From assembly GCF_030285785.1 (NCBI RefSeq), contig NZ_CP127247.1, positions 1,635,501 through 1,699,500 of the forward strand: a stretch of DNA of 64,000 nt, given 5' to 3'. The DNA is from Parasedimentitalea psychrophila. GTDB lineage: Bacteria; Pseudomonadota; Alphaproteobacteria; Rhodobacterales; Rhodobacteraceae. A program made the translations under genes and the position numbers. Of this stretch, positions 45,199 to 54,634 are shown piece after piece; the first letter of the stretch is position 1; each line of letters begins with the position of its first letter. A model generated the notes under the pieces. That model was not told the DNA's origin. It searched no databases and saw nothing but the letters and a program-made list of their open reading frames with translations.

Positions 45199-45378
45199 GT
45201 CATATCCTCCCCAAAGGAATTTCACTGTTGGAGTTTAACCTTGGTTAACGATAATTTGACACAGCAAAACTTAATAAAACGTTCATAAAAGCCATGATTT
45301 CGCCGTAATCTTCCGTAAATAGCGGCTCAATTCAGCCTGAGGGTGATTGAGGCAAGGTAAGCTTCGTTAAAGTTGGAA

Positions 45379-45777
45379 TTAGAGCCAGTCCCGAAGGATC
45401 GGGATAAGTGGGATGTCGGCGGCAGGCATCGGGTAATTGCGCAGATCCTTCGCCCGGACCCATTTCAGGGTCTGACCTTCTCGCGGCTGCGGGATACCTT
45501 GCCATTTGCGGCAGGCAAACAGGGGCATCAACAGGTGGAAATCATCGTAGCTATGGCTGGCAAAGGTCAGCGGCGCCAGGCATGAGGACCAGGTATTGAT
45601 CCCCAGTTCCTCTTCCAGTTCCCGGATAAGCGCGATCTCGGGTGTCTCTCCGGGTTCCACCTTACCGCCGGGGAATTCCCACAGACCCGCCATGGATTTT
45701 CCCGGCGGGCGCTGCGCCAGCAACACCCGTCCTTCGACGTCAATCAGCGCGACGGCGGAAACAAGCAGGGTCTTCAA
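45379..45777 (-). CDS. mutT: MutT-type 8-oxo-dGTP diphosphatase
   Basis: A 132-residue Nudix enzyme that removes 8-oxo-dGTP from the nucleotide pool. The Nudix box is GKVEPGETPEIALIRELEEE, with WEFPGG before it and LLAQRP, as in MutT proteins. I place the start at TTG 45777 (MKTLLVSAVALID), which overlaps the argJ stop in TTGA; the frame is open to 45831, inside argJ. This arrangement, argJ followed by mutT on one strand, is common in the group. Confidence 0.85.
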   Translation of the reverse strand: MKTLLVSAVALIDVEGRVLLAQRPPGKSMAGLWEFPGGKVEPGETPEIALIRELEEELGINTWSSCLAPLTFASHSYDDFHLLMPLFACRKWQGIPQPREGQTLKWVRAKDLRNYPMPAADIPLIPILRDWL

Positions 45778-47000
45778 GATCTGTAATCCGCGTTGATCTG
45801 GATATAACCGTGGGTCAGATCGCAGGTCCACACCGTGGCCTGGCCGGTTCCAAGGCCCAGATCCACCTTGATGGTAATCTCGTCCTGTTTCATCAGAGCG
45901 GCCGCCTCTTCTTCGCGGTAGTTGGGCGAAACCCAGCCTTTTTCAGCGACAAGAACATCGCCAAAGGAGATCGACAGCAAATCCCGGTCGGCGTCGGCGC
46001 CGGATTTGCCGATGGCCATTACGATACGGCCCCAGTTGGGATCTTCACCGGCAAGCGCCGTTTTGACCAGCGGCGAATTGGCGATAGCCAACCCGTGGAT
46101 CTTGGCATCACCATCGGATGCCGCCCCGGTGATCTGAATTTCAACAAATTTTGTGGCGCCTTCGCCATCCCTTACCACCTGATGCGCGAGATCCAGCATC
46201 ACCGTCTCCAAGGCAGAGGCAAAGGCGTTACTGCCGGTGGCGTCAACGTTCGCGGCACCCGTTGCGCAGAGCATAAGGCTGTCCGAGGTCGAGGTGTCGC
46301 TGTCGACAGTGATACAGTTGAAGGTGCGGTTGCAAATCGACGTCAGCAGGGCCTGGAGGGCGCTCTGCTCTACCTGTGCGTCGGTAAAGATATAGACCAG
46401 CATGGTGGCCATATCCGGCGCGATCATGCCCGATCCCTTGGCGATGCCGACAATGGAAACCGTCTGCCCGTCAATCTCAACCTGAGCTGAGGCACCCTTG
46501 GCGAAAGTGTCCGTTGTCATGATGGCTTCGGCGGCGTCTTTGATCCGGGTCTCGGACAGTCCCTCCGCCAGTTCGCCGATTTTTGCAACGATACGATCAT
46601 GTGGCAGTGGCTCGCCGATAACGCCGGTAGAGGCGGTGAAAACACGGGCTTCGGGCAGGGCAGTCGCTGCGGCAACAGCGCTGGCGATCTGCTCCACCGA
46701 GGTCTGACCAAAGTGGCCGGTAAAGGCGTTGGAATTTCCCGAGTTGACCAGAATGGCAGCACCATCGGGACCTCTGGTCGTCAATTTTGCCTGACAATCG
46801 CGCACCGGGGCGGATCGGGTCAACGACTGGGTGAAGACGCCGGCCACTGTGGTGCCGGGGACCATCAGGGCCAGCATCACATCCGCGCGGTCTTTATATT
46901 TCACGCCGGCCGCAGCCGAAGCAAACCGGACGCCGCCGACAATGGGCATGTCAGGAAAGCTGGCGGGGGCCAGCGGAGAGGGTGACAAAGACTGCGCCAT
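45774..47000 (-). CDS. argJ: ArgJ glutamate/ornithine N-acetyltransferase
   Basis: A 408-residue bifunctional ornithine acetyltransferase / N-acetylglutamate synthase of the arginine cyclic pathway. The precursor is cut by itself before a nucleophilic threonine in APDMATMLVYIF (near residue 198), giving alpha and beta chains. IVGIAKGSGMIAPDM, VNSGNSNAF and NRTFNCITVDSDTSTSDS are typical. Followed by mutT by a four-base overlap and preceded by the parvulin gene by two bases, so the three are one transcript. Confidence 0.96.
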   Translation of the reverse strand: MAQSLSPSPLAPASFPDMPIVGGVRFASAAAGVKYKDRADVMLALMVPGTTVAGVFTQSLTRSAPVRDCQAKLTTRGPDGAAILVNSGNSNAFTGHFGQTSVEQIASAVAAATALPEARVFTASTGVIGEPLPHDRIVAKIGELAEGLSETRIKDAAEAIMTTDTFAKGASAQVEIDGQTVSIVGIAKGSGMIAPDMATMLVYIFTDAQVEQSALQALLTSICNRTFNCITVDSDTSTSDSLMLCATGAANVDATGSNAFASALETVMLDLAHQVVRDGEGATKFVEIQITGAASDGDAKIHGLAIANSPLVKTALAGEDPNWGRIVMAIGKSGADADRDLLSISFGDVLVAEKGWVSPNYREEEAAALMKQDEITIKVDLGLGTGQATVWTCDLTHGYIQINADYRS

Positions 47001-47002
47001 GG

Positions 47003-47854
47003 TCAGTTCCTTACCAGTTCAATATTCTGCAAAATACTGGGGTCCAGATCTTCGAGCAAAACCCGCTCTATGGTGGCTGATGCGGTCAGTTCCGAGACCC
47101 GCGCCTCGACTGCCTGATTGCGCAGTTGGGTTGCCAGTTCCTCCCGCACGGCCTCAAATTCAGGTGCGGCGGATTTGCGGCGTTCGTTCAGAATGATCAC
47201 ATGCCAGCCAAACTGGGTCTGGACGGGCGCCGAAATTTCTCCCGATTTAAGGGTCAGTACTGCCTCTTCGAATTCCGGTACCATGCGGCCCTTGGTGAAC
47301 CAGCCCAAAGACCCGCCGCTTGGACCAGAGGGGCCCGTTGATCTTTCTTTGGCCAAAGTCGCAAAATCAGCGCCGATGTTCAGTTCGACCCGCACAGCGC
47401 GGGCGTCTTCTTCGGTTTCCAGCAGGATATGGGAGGCATTGAATTCGTCGCCGCCATCGCCTTCGGAATAGGCCTGCTCATAGGCGGCTAGCAGATCTTC
47501 TTCGCTGGAGGCCATCTCCATCACGGATTCGATCACATCGGCAGCCAGCAATGAGCGTTTTTCATTTTCAAGAGAAAGCTGAACGTAATGCGGGACTTCA
47601 CCATGCAGCGCCTGTTTCAGCGCCGTTTGCTGGATCAATTGATCCAAAATGGCATTGTACAATACATCCGCAGGCAACTGCTGATACTGGGCTGGCAGCA
47701 CAGAACGGGACAGGATCATATGGCCAATGGTGATCTCTTCGCCGTTCACAATGGCAACAACAGTATTGGCATGTGGGGCGGCTGCTGCGGGCAGCGGCAA
47801 GACCAGCAAGGCGGCCAGCGCCACACGAGGCAAAAAAGTGAGACCTTTACGCAT
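47003..47854 (-). CDS. Parvulin-type peptidyl-prolyl isomerase, exported
   Basis: A 283-residue periplasmic PpiC/SurA-like isomerase. A signal peptide (LPRVALAALLVLPLPAAAAP) is followed by an N-terminal chaperone-like region and a rotamase domain with HILLETEEDARAVRVEL, GGSLGWFTKGRMVPEFEEAV and QTQFGWHVIIL. I start at ATG 47854 (MRKGLTFLPRV), with AGGAAG upstream; the frame is open to 47950. It is divergent from secA, a genomic pairing that fits export quality control. Confidence 0.92.
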   Translation of the reverse strand: MRKGLTFLPRVALAALLVLPLPAAAAPHANTVVAIVNGEEITIGHMILSRSVLPAQYQQLPADVLYNAILDQLIQQTALKQALHGEVPHYVQLSLENEKRSLLAADVIESVMEMASSEEDLLAAYEQAYSEGDGGDEFNASHILLETEEDARAVRVELNIGADFATLAKERSTGPSGPSGGSLGWFTKGRMVPEFEEAVLTLKSGEISAPVQTQFGWHVIILNERRKSAAPEFEAVREELATQLRNQAVEARVSELTASATIERVLLEDLDPSILQNIELVRN

Positions 47855-47893
47855 TCGATTCTTCCTATTTTGTTGCCGCAAACGGGCATGGCG

Positions 47894-47922
47894 TTGACAC
47901 TGAATACCCTGCCGCTTACATC
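47894..47922 (+). promoter_or_regulatory. Probable sigma-70 promoter of secA
   Basis: A perfect TTGACA (47894-47899), 17 bases, then TACATC (47917-47922), pointing to secA 110 bases downstream. The -10 is poor, so this is a tentative call. Confidence 0.35.
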
Positions 47923-48032
47923 CCTTAGTGGCCCGTGGCAGGACCGTCATTCACATCCGTGTTTATGGGTTGTGAGCTGAGCGGGCAACCCTGCCAAATA
48001 TTAGGGGCCAAGACAGGATCGTTGGAGAGCAA

Positions 48033-50726
48033 ATGCTGGGTATCGGAACAATCGCCAAAAAGGTTTTCGGGACACCGAATGACCGCAAAATAAAGGCGAC
48101 AAAGCCGCTGGTCGAAAAGATCAACGCGCTTGAACCCGAGTTCGAGAAGCTCAGCGATGACGGGCTGAAGGACAAGACCAAAGAGCTGCGCCAACGCGCG
48201 CTGGATGGCACCTCGCTGGATGATCTACTGCCCGAGGCCTTTGCCAATGCACGCGAGGCCGCCAAGCGGGCCTTGGGCCTACGCGCCTTTGACACCCAGT
48301 TGATGGGCGGCATTTTCCTGCATCAGGGCAGCATTTCCGAGATGAAGACCGGTGAGGGTAAAACCCTTGTGGCGACGCTACCGGCCTATCTCAATGCACT
48401 GACCGGCAAGGGCGTGCATGTGGTCACGGTCAACGAATACCTGGCCAAGCGGGATTCGGAGTGGATGGGCAATGTGTTCGCTCAACTCGGCATGACCACC
48501 GGGGTGATCTGGTCCAACATGCCGGAGGCTGAAAAGAAGGCCGCCTACGAAGCCGATATCACCTATGCCACCAACAACGAGCTGGGTTTCGATTATCTGC
48601 GCGACAACATGAAGTCGGAACTGAACCAGTTGTTCCAGAAGCATCACAACTTTGCGATTGTGGACGAAGTTGACAGTATCCTGATCGATGAGGCGCGTAC
48701 CCCGCTGATCATTTCCGGCCCGGCCGAAGATCGCTCGGATTTATACTCCACCATTGATCTGGTGATTCCGCTGCTGAGCGACGACCATTATGACCTGGAC
48801 GAGAAAACCCGTGGTGTGACCTTCACCGACGATGGCAACGACTATCTGGAGCAACAGCTGATGGAGCGCGGTTTGCTGCCTGAAGGTGCCTCGCTGTATG
48901 ATCCGGAAAGCACGTCGGTGGTGCACCACGTCAACCAGGCTCTGCGCGCGCATAAGCTGTTCCAGCGCGACAAGGACTATATTGTTCGTGATGGCGATGT
49001 GGTTTTGATCGACGAATTCACCGGCCGCATGATGCCCGGGCGTCGTCTGTCCGACGGGTTGCACCAGGCCATCGAGGCCAAGGAAGGCGTCACCATTCAG
49101 CCTGAGAACACCACTCTGGCCTCGGTGACATTCCAGAACTATTTCCGTCTTTATGACAAGCTGTCCGGCATGACCGGCACCGCCCTGACCGAGGCCGAGG
49201 AATTTGCCGAGATTTACGGGCTGGCTGTGGTCGAAGTGCCCACCAACAAGCCGATTGCGCGGGTGGACGAAGACGACCGGGTTTATCGCACGGCGGCCGA
49301 AAAATACACGGCTATGATCGACGAGGCGAAGGTCGCAAATGCCAAGGGCCAGCCGGTTCTTTTGGGCACCACCTCCATCGAGAAATCCGAGTTGCTGAGC
49401 CAGATGCTGGAGAAGGAAGGCGTTAAACATAACGTCCTGAACGCGCGCCAGCACGAAAAAGAAGCGCAGATTGTTGCGGATGCAGGCCGGTTTGGCATGG
49501 TGACCATTGCCACCAATATGGCCGGGCGTGGCACCGATATTCAGCTTGGCGGCAACGTCGAAATGAAGGTGCTGGAGGTGCTGGCGCAAAACCCGGATGC
49601 CGATCCGACTGTTCTGCGCGCTGAAGAAGAGGCCCGGCACACCGAAGAAAAGCAAAAGGTGATCGACGCGGGTGGCTTGATCGTGATGGCATCCGAACGC
49701 CACGAGAGCCGCCGGATCGACAACCAGCTGCGCGGCCGCTCGGGCCGTCAAGGTGACCCTGGGCTGACCCGGTTCTACCTCAGCCTCGAAGACGACCTGA
49801 TGCGCATTTTTGGCTCGGAGCGGCTGGACAAGCTGCTGACCACATTGGGCATGAAAGAGGGCGAGGCGATCATTCACCCCTGGGTGAACAAATCGCTGGA
49901 GCGGGCGCAGGCGAAAGTCGAAGGCCGCAACTTTGACCAGCGTAAGAACGTGTTGAAATTTGACGACGTGATGAACGACCAGCGGAAGGTAATCTTTGGT
50001 CAGCGCCGCGAGATCATGTCAGCAGCGGATCTTTCGGATATCGTGAGTGATATGCGTCACGAGGTGATCGACGACCTTCTCGACACCTATATGCCACCCA
50101 AAACCTATGCCGATCAGTGGGACACCGAGGGTCTGCATCAACAGGTCATTGAAAAGCTGGGCATTGATGTGCCGCTGGTTGATTGGGCGGCCGAAGAAGG
50201 TGTGGATGACGAAGAAATCCGAGAGCGCCTGATCAAGGAAAGCGATGAGTTGATGGCCAAAAAGGCAGTCGCCTTTGGCCCTGAGAACATGCGCAATATC
50301 GAAAAACAGGTATTGTTGCAGGCCATCGACTCAAAATGGCGCGAGCATCTGCTGACTCTGGAGCATCTGCGCTCGGTTGTTGGCTTCCGTGGCTATGCGC
50401 AGCGTGATCCTCTCAACGAATACAAGAACGAGAGCTTCCAATTGTTCGAAAGCATGCTGGACAGCCTGCGGGAAGCCGTCAGCAAGCAGCTGAGCCACAT
50501 TCGCCCGATGAGCGAAGAAGAGCAGCAGGCAATGCTGCATGAGATGGCCGCACGGCAGGCGCAGTTGCAGGGCAGCGCAATCGCGCCTGGGCAGGCGCTG
50601 GCAGAGGAGCCCGCGCCGGGGTTTGTTGAGGATGATCTCTCCACTTGGGGTTCGCCATCACGCAACGATAAATGTCCCTGTGGCTCGGGGCAGAAATTCA
50701 AGCATTGTCACGGCCGACTGGCCTGA
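48033..50726 (+). CDS. secA: Preprotein translocase ATPase SecA
   Basis: SecA pushes unfolded preproteins through SecYEG. The 897-residue protein has Walker [15 protein letters not shown] (about residues 100-113), [42 protein letters not shown] and the C-terminal zinc-binding [14 protein letters not shown] that binds SecB and phospholipid. It is intact. Two envelope genes follow behind a terminator, of which the nearer is often called translocase in related genomes. Confidence 0.98.
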   Translation: MLGIGTIAKKVFGTPNDRKIKATKPLVEKINALEPEFEKLSDDGLKDKTKELRQRALDGTSLDDLLPEAFANAREAAKRALGLRAFDTQLMGGIFLHQGSISEMKTGEGKTLVATLPAYLNALTGKGVHVVTVNEYLAKRDSEWMGNVFAQLGMTTGVIWSNMPEAEKKAAYEADITYATNNELGFDYLRDNMKSELNQLFQKHHNFAIVDEVDSILIDEARTPLIISGPAEDRSDLYSTIDLVIPLLSDDHYDLDEKTRGVTFTDDGNDYLEQQLMERGLLPEGASLYDPESTSVVHHVNQALRAHKLFQRDKDYIVRDGDVVLIDEFTGRMMPGRRLSDGLHQAIEAKEGVTIQPENTTLASVTFQNYFRLYDKLSGMTGTALTEAEEFAEIYGLAVVEVPTNKPIARVDEDDRVYRTAAEKYTAMIDEAKVANAKGQPVLLGTTSIEKSELLSQMLEKEGVKHNVLNARQHEKEAQIVADAGRFGMVTIATNMAGRGTDIQLGGNVEMKVLEVLAQNPDADPTVLRAEEEARHTEEKQKVIDAGGLIVMASERHESRRIDNQLRGRSGRQGDPGLTRFYLSLEDDLMRIFGSERLDKLLTTLGMKEGEAIIHPWVNKSLERAQAKVEGRNFDQRKNVLKFDDVMNDQRKVIFGQRREIMSAADLSDIVSDMRHEVIDDLLDTYMPPKTYADQWDTEGLHQQVIEKLGIDVPLVDWAAEEGVDDEEIRERLIKESDELMAKKAVAFGPENMRNIEKQVLLQAIDSKWREHLLTLEHLRSVVGFRGYAQRDPLNEYKNESFQLFESMLDSLREAVSKQLSHIRPMSEEEQQAMLHEMAARQAQLQGSAIAPGQALAEEPAPGFVEDDLSTWGSPSRNDKCPCGSGQKFKHCHGRLA

Positions 50727-50751
50727 TCTGCCGCTACAATTGTTCTAGAAG

Positions 50752-50790
50752 CAGCGCCCCTAAATCCCAGGATTTCAGGGGCGCTGTTTT
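50752..50790 (+). terminator. Rho-independent terminator of secA
   Basis: CAGCGCCCCT/AGGGGCGCTG outer arms and AAATC/GATTT inner arms with one bulged C, loop CCAG, followed by TTTT. It starts 26 bases after the secA stop. The remaining 226 bases before the next gene show no other clear signal. Confidence 0.85.
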
Positions 50791-51016
50791 GTTTGGGGCC
50801 AACATTCGTGGTTACTACTGGCCGGGTTTGTGAGCCGTGTTTGCGGGCCGGGGCGCCGCCGCCGAATGCGGCCCTCAGTCAGCCCAAACCCGTCTGGGAA
50901 GACTTTGAACCGACATGGATTGATTGCATTTGCCAAAGTCTCACCCGGCGCTGGCCACAAACCGGCCGTTTTTTAGTGTCACTTTTGTGTTAACTTATTT
51001 GGTGAGGTAAGTGGTG

Positions 51017-51922
51017 ATGCTAGACAAACATATGATGGCTATGAGCGGAGTGACCCTGGTTGCGGCCTTGGGGATTGGCTTTGCTATGCAATACAATTCC
51101 GGCCCCGGTGATATTCAGTCAACAGTGCCGCCAGCGGCAGAAGAGGCCCAGGCTGAACTGGTTCTTCGCGACATTCGACTGACCTCAACCGTGAATATTG
51201 AGCCAGCAGATCTGATCCGTCGCGATCAACTGCCGGCGATGGCGTTCTCGCAAAAGATCAACTGCGCAGTGTCGGCACAGGCCCGTCCTGAACCGCAGGC
51301 CCTTGTTGCGCTGACCTTTTGGGCGCCGTGTAACAGCAGTGAGCGGGTTACCGTTCACCACTCGGGCCTGATGTTTACCGCAACCACGGATGGCGATGGC
51401 AGATTGTCCATGCAGGTTCCGGCTCTGGTGGAAAATGCGATCTTCATCATTGAGTTGGAGTCCGGCGCCGGCGCCGTGGCCTCCACCAAGGTGAGCGATC
51501 TGGACGAGATCGACCGGGTTGCGCTGCAGTGGACTGGCGGCAGCGGGTTTGAAATCCATGCCCGTGAATTTGGGGCTGATTACGGCCAGGGTGGCCATGT
51601 ATGGTCGGGTGCGGCTGACAGGGGGCGGACCAGTCAGGTGCTGAGACTTGGCGATGGCCAGCAGTTATTGCCCCGTATGGTCGAGGTCTACAGTTTTGCC
51701 CGCAACATGACCGACGCCAATGGAACGGTCGCGCTGAGCATCGAGGCCGAGGTCTCGGCAAATAACTGTGGCCGTGAAATTTCGGCGCAAACCCTGGAGA
51801 TTCGCGGTGGTCAAGGGCTGCGAACACGCGATTTAGTATTATCCATGCCAAATTGTAATGCGATTGGCGACTTTCTGGTGTTGAATAATCTTGTAGAAGA
51901 CCTGAAAATCGCCGCCAATTGA
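51017..51922 (+). CDS. Exported protein of unknown function next to secA
   Basis: A 301-residue protein with an N-terminal membrane anchor or signal (MSGVTLVAALGIGFAMQY), then a mature part with paired cysteines (residues about 82 and 103, and about 254 and 275) and a beta-rich look. It is seen after secA in roseobacters, and I recall it being labelled translocase, apparently only because of that. I assign no function. GAGGT precedes the ATG at 51017. A PstS-like/OmpA gene follows 24 bases later on the same strand. Confidence 0.7.
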   Translation: MLDKHMMAMSGVTLVAALGIGFAMQYNSGPGDIQSTVPPAAEEAQAELVLRDIRLTSTVNIEPADLIRRDQLPAMAFSQKINCAVSAQARPEPQALVALTFWAPCNSSERVTVHHSGLMFTATTDGDGRLSMQVPALVENAIFIIELESGAGAVASTKVSDLDEIDRVALQWTGGSGFEIHAREFGADYGQGGHVWSGAADRGRTSQVLRLGDGQQLLPRMVEVYSFARNMTDANGTVALSIEAEVSANNCGREISAQTLEIRGGQGLRTRDLVLSMPNCNAIGDFLVLNNLVEDLKIAAN

Positions 51923-51946
51923 TCTGCGGTTCACTAGGGTTTCTAT

Positions 51947-53503
51947 ATGGCTTGGCATCGTGCGGCGGTTTGCGCCGCACTCTTTCTTTTTGGCTCCACC
52001 CTGTCCGCTTCGGCGCAGGACGTAACACTGTCCTCACCGGATGGCGCGGTTGAGATCAGCGGCGACCTGCTTGGCTTTGACGGCCAGTTTTACCGGGTGG
52101 ATACCCAGTTTGGTGAACTGACCGTAGATGGATCCGGGGTGATCTGTGACGGACCGGGATGCCCCAATCTGGCGGATTTTGTTGCGGAACTGACACTGTC
52201 CGGCTCCTCGACCATGGCCGAAGTTCTGTTGCCGGCCCTGATCGAGGCCTTCGCGCTGAGAAACGATTACCAAACCCGCAGGAACAGCCTGGAAAACGGG
52301 TATTTTGAATATCTGTTGTTGCGGGGCGACTACACGCCAGTGGCGCGGTTCACATTTCTGGTCAGCAACACCGACGAAGGTTTTGCCGATCTTCTGGCCA
52401 ACGAGGCAGATGTGGTCATGGCCCTGCGCGAAATCCGGCCAGAGGAGCGCCAACGGGCTCGGGGTGCCGGCATGGGAGACATGACAGACCCAAGTCGTAG
52501 CCGGGTTTTGGCGCTGGATGCGATGGTGCCAGTGGTGGCGCCTGGCAATCCGGTGACCAGTATTTCCGTACCGCAACTGGCCAGGGTCTTTGCCGGCGAG
52601 ATCTCCAATTGGCAAGAGCTAGGCGGCGCAGATGCGCCGATATCGCTGCATCTTCCGGTGGCGGGCTCGGGCTTGAGCCAGGCGGTCGAAGATCGTCTGC
52701 TGGCGCCCGCGAAATTGCCGCTGTCGCAGGACTTGCGGCGCCATGATCGCAGCAGCGGCTTGGCCCGCGCGGTGACCACCGATCCGTTTGCCATTGGCAT
52801 TGCCAGCTATGCCGAGACAGGCACTGCGCGGATGCTGACGCTGACCGGGTCCTGTGGGTTTGCCTTGGCTGCGGGGCGTCGCGCCATCAAAACAGAGGAT
52901 TACCCGTTAAGCGCGCCGATGTTTTTGTACCTGCCGGCGCGGCGCCTGCCCAAGGTGGCGCGCGATTTTCTGAACTATACCCGTGGCCCGGCGGCGCAAG
53001 TGGTGATTCGGCGCGTTGGATTTGTCGACCAGGCGCCGGAACAGATCCCGATCAAGGCCCAGGGCCAACGGCTGGCAAATGCCATTATGGCAGCGGGCGA
53101 AGAAATTGACCTGGCCGAGTTGCAGCGCCTGGTTGGCCTGATGGATGATATGCAGCGGCTGACCACATCGTTTCGGTTTGAAACCGGGTCCACCCGACCA
53201 GACGCGCAGTCTCGCGCCAATATCGCTCAGCTTGCGCGGGCGATGGAGGCCGGGGTGTATGATACCAAGACGCTGGTATTTGTCGGGTTTTCCGACGGTG
53301 AAGGTGCCGCGGCTGGCAATCGAAATATCGCGATGAAACGGGCCGAGACGGTGCGGGATGCGGTGGTCAGGGCCGCTCAAACGGTCAATTTGGAGCGTAT
53401 GCAAATTGAGGTGGAGGCCTTTGGTGAGGCGCTGCCGATGGCCTGCGATGACAGCGACTGGGGTCGCCAGGTAAACCGCCGGGTCGAAGTCTGGCTGCGC
53501 TGA
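51947..53503 (+). CDS. PstS-like substrate-binding domain fused to OmpA
   Basis: A 518-residue exported protein. After a signal peptide (ending ASAQ, about residue 24) comes a region of PBP-like fold similar to phosphate-binding PstS proteins (LSGSSTMAEVLLPALIEAF, then VVAPGNPVTSISVPQLARVF, with ISNWQELGG). The C-terminus (about residues 395-518) is an OmpA/MotB peptidoglycan-binding domain (FRFETGSTRPDAQSRANIAQ, NRNIAMKRAETVRDAV, RRVEVWL). No pst permease genes are near. It may anchor a ligand sensor to the cell wall. Confidence 0.85.
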   Translation: MAWHRAAVCAALFLFGSTLSASAQDVTLSSPDGAVEISGDLLGFDGQFYRVDTQFGELTVDGSGVICDGPGCPNLADFVAELTLSGSSTMAEVLLPALIEAFALRNDYQTRRNSLENGYFEYLLLRGDYTPVARFTFLVSNTDEGFADLLANEADVVMALREIRPEERQRARGAGMGDMTDPSRSRVLALDAMVPVVAPGNPVTSISVPQLARVFAGEISNWQELGGADAPISLHLPVAGSGLSQAVEDRLLAPAKLPLSQDLRRHDRSSGLARAVTTDPFAIGIASYAETGTARMLTLTGSCGFALAAGRRAIKTEDYPLSAPMFLYLPARRLPKVARDFLNYTRGPAAQVVIRRVGFVDQAPEQIPIKAQGQRLANAIMAAGEEIDLAELQRLVGLMDDMQRLTTSFRFETGSTRPDAQSRANIAQLARAMEAGVYDTKTLVFVGFSDGEGAAAGNRNIAMKRAETVRDAVVRAAQTVNLERMQIEVEAFGEALPMACDDSDWGRQVNRRVEVWLR

Positions 53504-53548
53504 CCTGTTGGGGATAATCCGGGCAGCAGAGCGCGCATTGTCAAAGCC

Positions 53549-53684
53549 AATGTCTCCCGCCCGCTGTCGGTCTCTTCGAGACCCGCCCTCCGTTGGGCGT
53601 GGCGCCGCGCAAGCGCGGCGCCACGCCCAAGGCTGCAAGCGGCAGCGGCGATCAGCCGATGCAGGGCGCGGGGGCGGGAGCATT
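53549..53684. repeat. Large nested inverted repeat
   Basis: Two 18-base arms with perfect complementarity (53593-53610 and 53613-53630, TTGGGCGTGGCGCCGCGC and its complement) flank AA. Outside them lie CTCCCGCC/GGCGGGAG arms (53554-53561 and 53673-53680) extended by AATG/CATT, and a GGTCTC TTC GAGACC hairpin between. It lies in the 215-base gap between the OmpA fusion and convergent radC. It could be a bidirectional terminator, an insertion-type palindromic repeat, or an RNA. Confidence 0.7.
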
Positions 53685-53718
53685 GCGAGGTATGGGGCTG
53701 TTCACTCGTTTGGCAGGG

Positions 53719-54483
53719 CTACAGGTAGCCCTCGCTACGAAAGCTCAACTCGCGGGATTTTCCGATGATCAAGTGATCGTGTAGCACCAGACCCAGTGCC
53801 ATCAATGCGGTGTTGATCCGGTCGGTCATGTCGATGTCACTGGTCGACGGAGTTGGATCACCAGATGGATGATTATGTACCAGTATCAAGGCGCTGGCGT
53901 TCAGTTCCAGGGCGCGTTTGGCGACCTCCCGGGGGTAGACAGGCACATGATCGACGGTGCCACGGGCCTGTTCCTCATCGGCGATCAGCACATTTTTGCG
54001 GTCCAGATACAGCACCCGGAATTGTTCCGTTTCGCGATGGGCCATGGTGGTGTGGCAATAATCCAGCACCGCGTCCCAGCCGGAAATCACTTGCTGTTGC
54101 ATGACACGGGCCCGCGCCATGCGGTGCGCCGCTGCCTCGAGAATTTTGAGATCGGCAATCACCGCAGCTCCAATACCCTTGACCTCCTGCAGCCGCTCTG
54201 TCGGAGCGGTGACCACCCGATTGAAATCCCGGAACTTGTTCAGCAGCGCGTGGGCCAGCGGCTTCACATCGCGGCGTGGGATGGAGCGGAACAGCACCAG
54301 TTCCAGCAATTCATAGTCCGGCATCGCAGTTGCGCCGCCCTGCATGAATCGTTGGCGCAGCCGGGCGCGGTGGTCCTGAATGTAGGACGGCAAGCGTCCC
54401 TTTGGCAGCGCTTGCACCGGCGCCTCGTCACTGCCCTGAAACAGCGGCAGAGATGTGTCCTGAAAGGAATCGCGCCGTGTCAT
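53719..54483 (-). CDS. radC: RadC family JAB-domain protein
   Basis: A 254-residue RadC protein. The N-terminal helix-hairpin-helix (LQEVKGIGAAVIADLK) precedes the JAB1/MPN metalloprotease-like core with the zinc motif ALILVHNHPSGDPTPSTSD. Despite its name it is not needed for DNA repair in E. coli, and its role is unknown. It lies convergent with the OmpA fusion and upstream of dnaJ on the same strand with its own gap. Confidence 0.92.
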   Translation of the reverse strand: MTRRDSFQDTSLPLFQGSDEAPVQALPKGRLPSYIQDHRARLRQRFMQGGATAMPDYELLELVLFRSIPRRDVKPLAHALLNKFRDFNRVVTAPTERLQEVKGIGAAVIADLKILEAAAHRMARARVMQQQVISGWDAVLDYCHTTMAHRETEQFRVLYLDRKNVLIADEEQARGTVDHVPVYPREVAKRALELNASALILVHNHPSGDPTPSTSDIDMTDRINTALMALGLVLHDHLIIGKSRELSFRSEGYL

Positions 54484-54570
54484 GGCGTTAGGGTGCTCTC
54501 GTTATGGTTGATAAGTTGTTAACGTGCGGGGTTGAAGTTCGGGTTGATACCAGCCGTCACACCGTTCTGA

Positions 54571-54607
54571 ATAATAAAAGGGCGCCACCGATACGGTGAC
54601 GCCCTTT
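54571..54607 (-). terminator. Rho-independent terminator of dnaJ
   Basis: AAAGGGCG-CACCG/CGGTG-CGCCCTTT arms (54577-54607, one mismatch, 3-base loop); read on the minus strand it is followed by a T-rich tail (TTATTATT). It starts 28 bases past the dnaJ stop. Confidence 0.85.
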
Positions 54608-54634
54608 CATAGATCATCTGTCCAAGGAACGAGA

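Noticed and set aside
45235-45248. TTAACC TT GGTTAA as a CtrA box
   Set aside because: CtrA sites need TTAA-N7-TTAA; here the spacing is six, so only a generic inverted repeat is claimed.
48741-49877. 378-codon minus-strand ORF opposite secA
   Set aside because: Shadow of secA; no start signal or domain seen.
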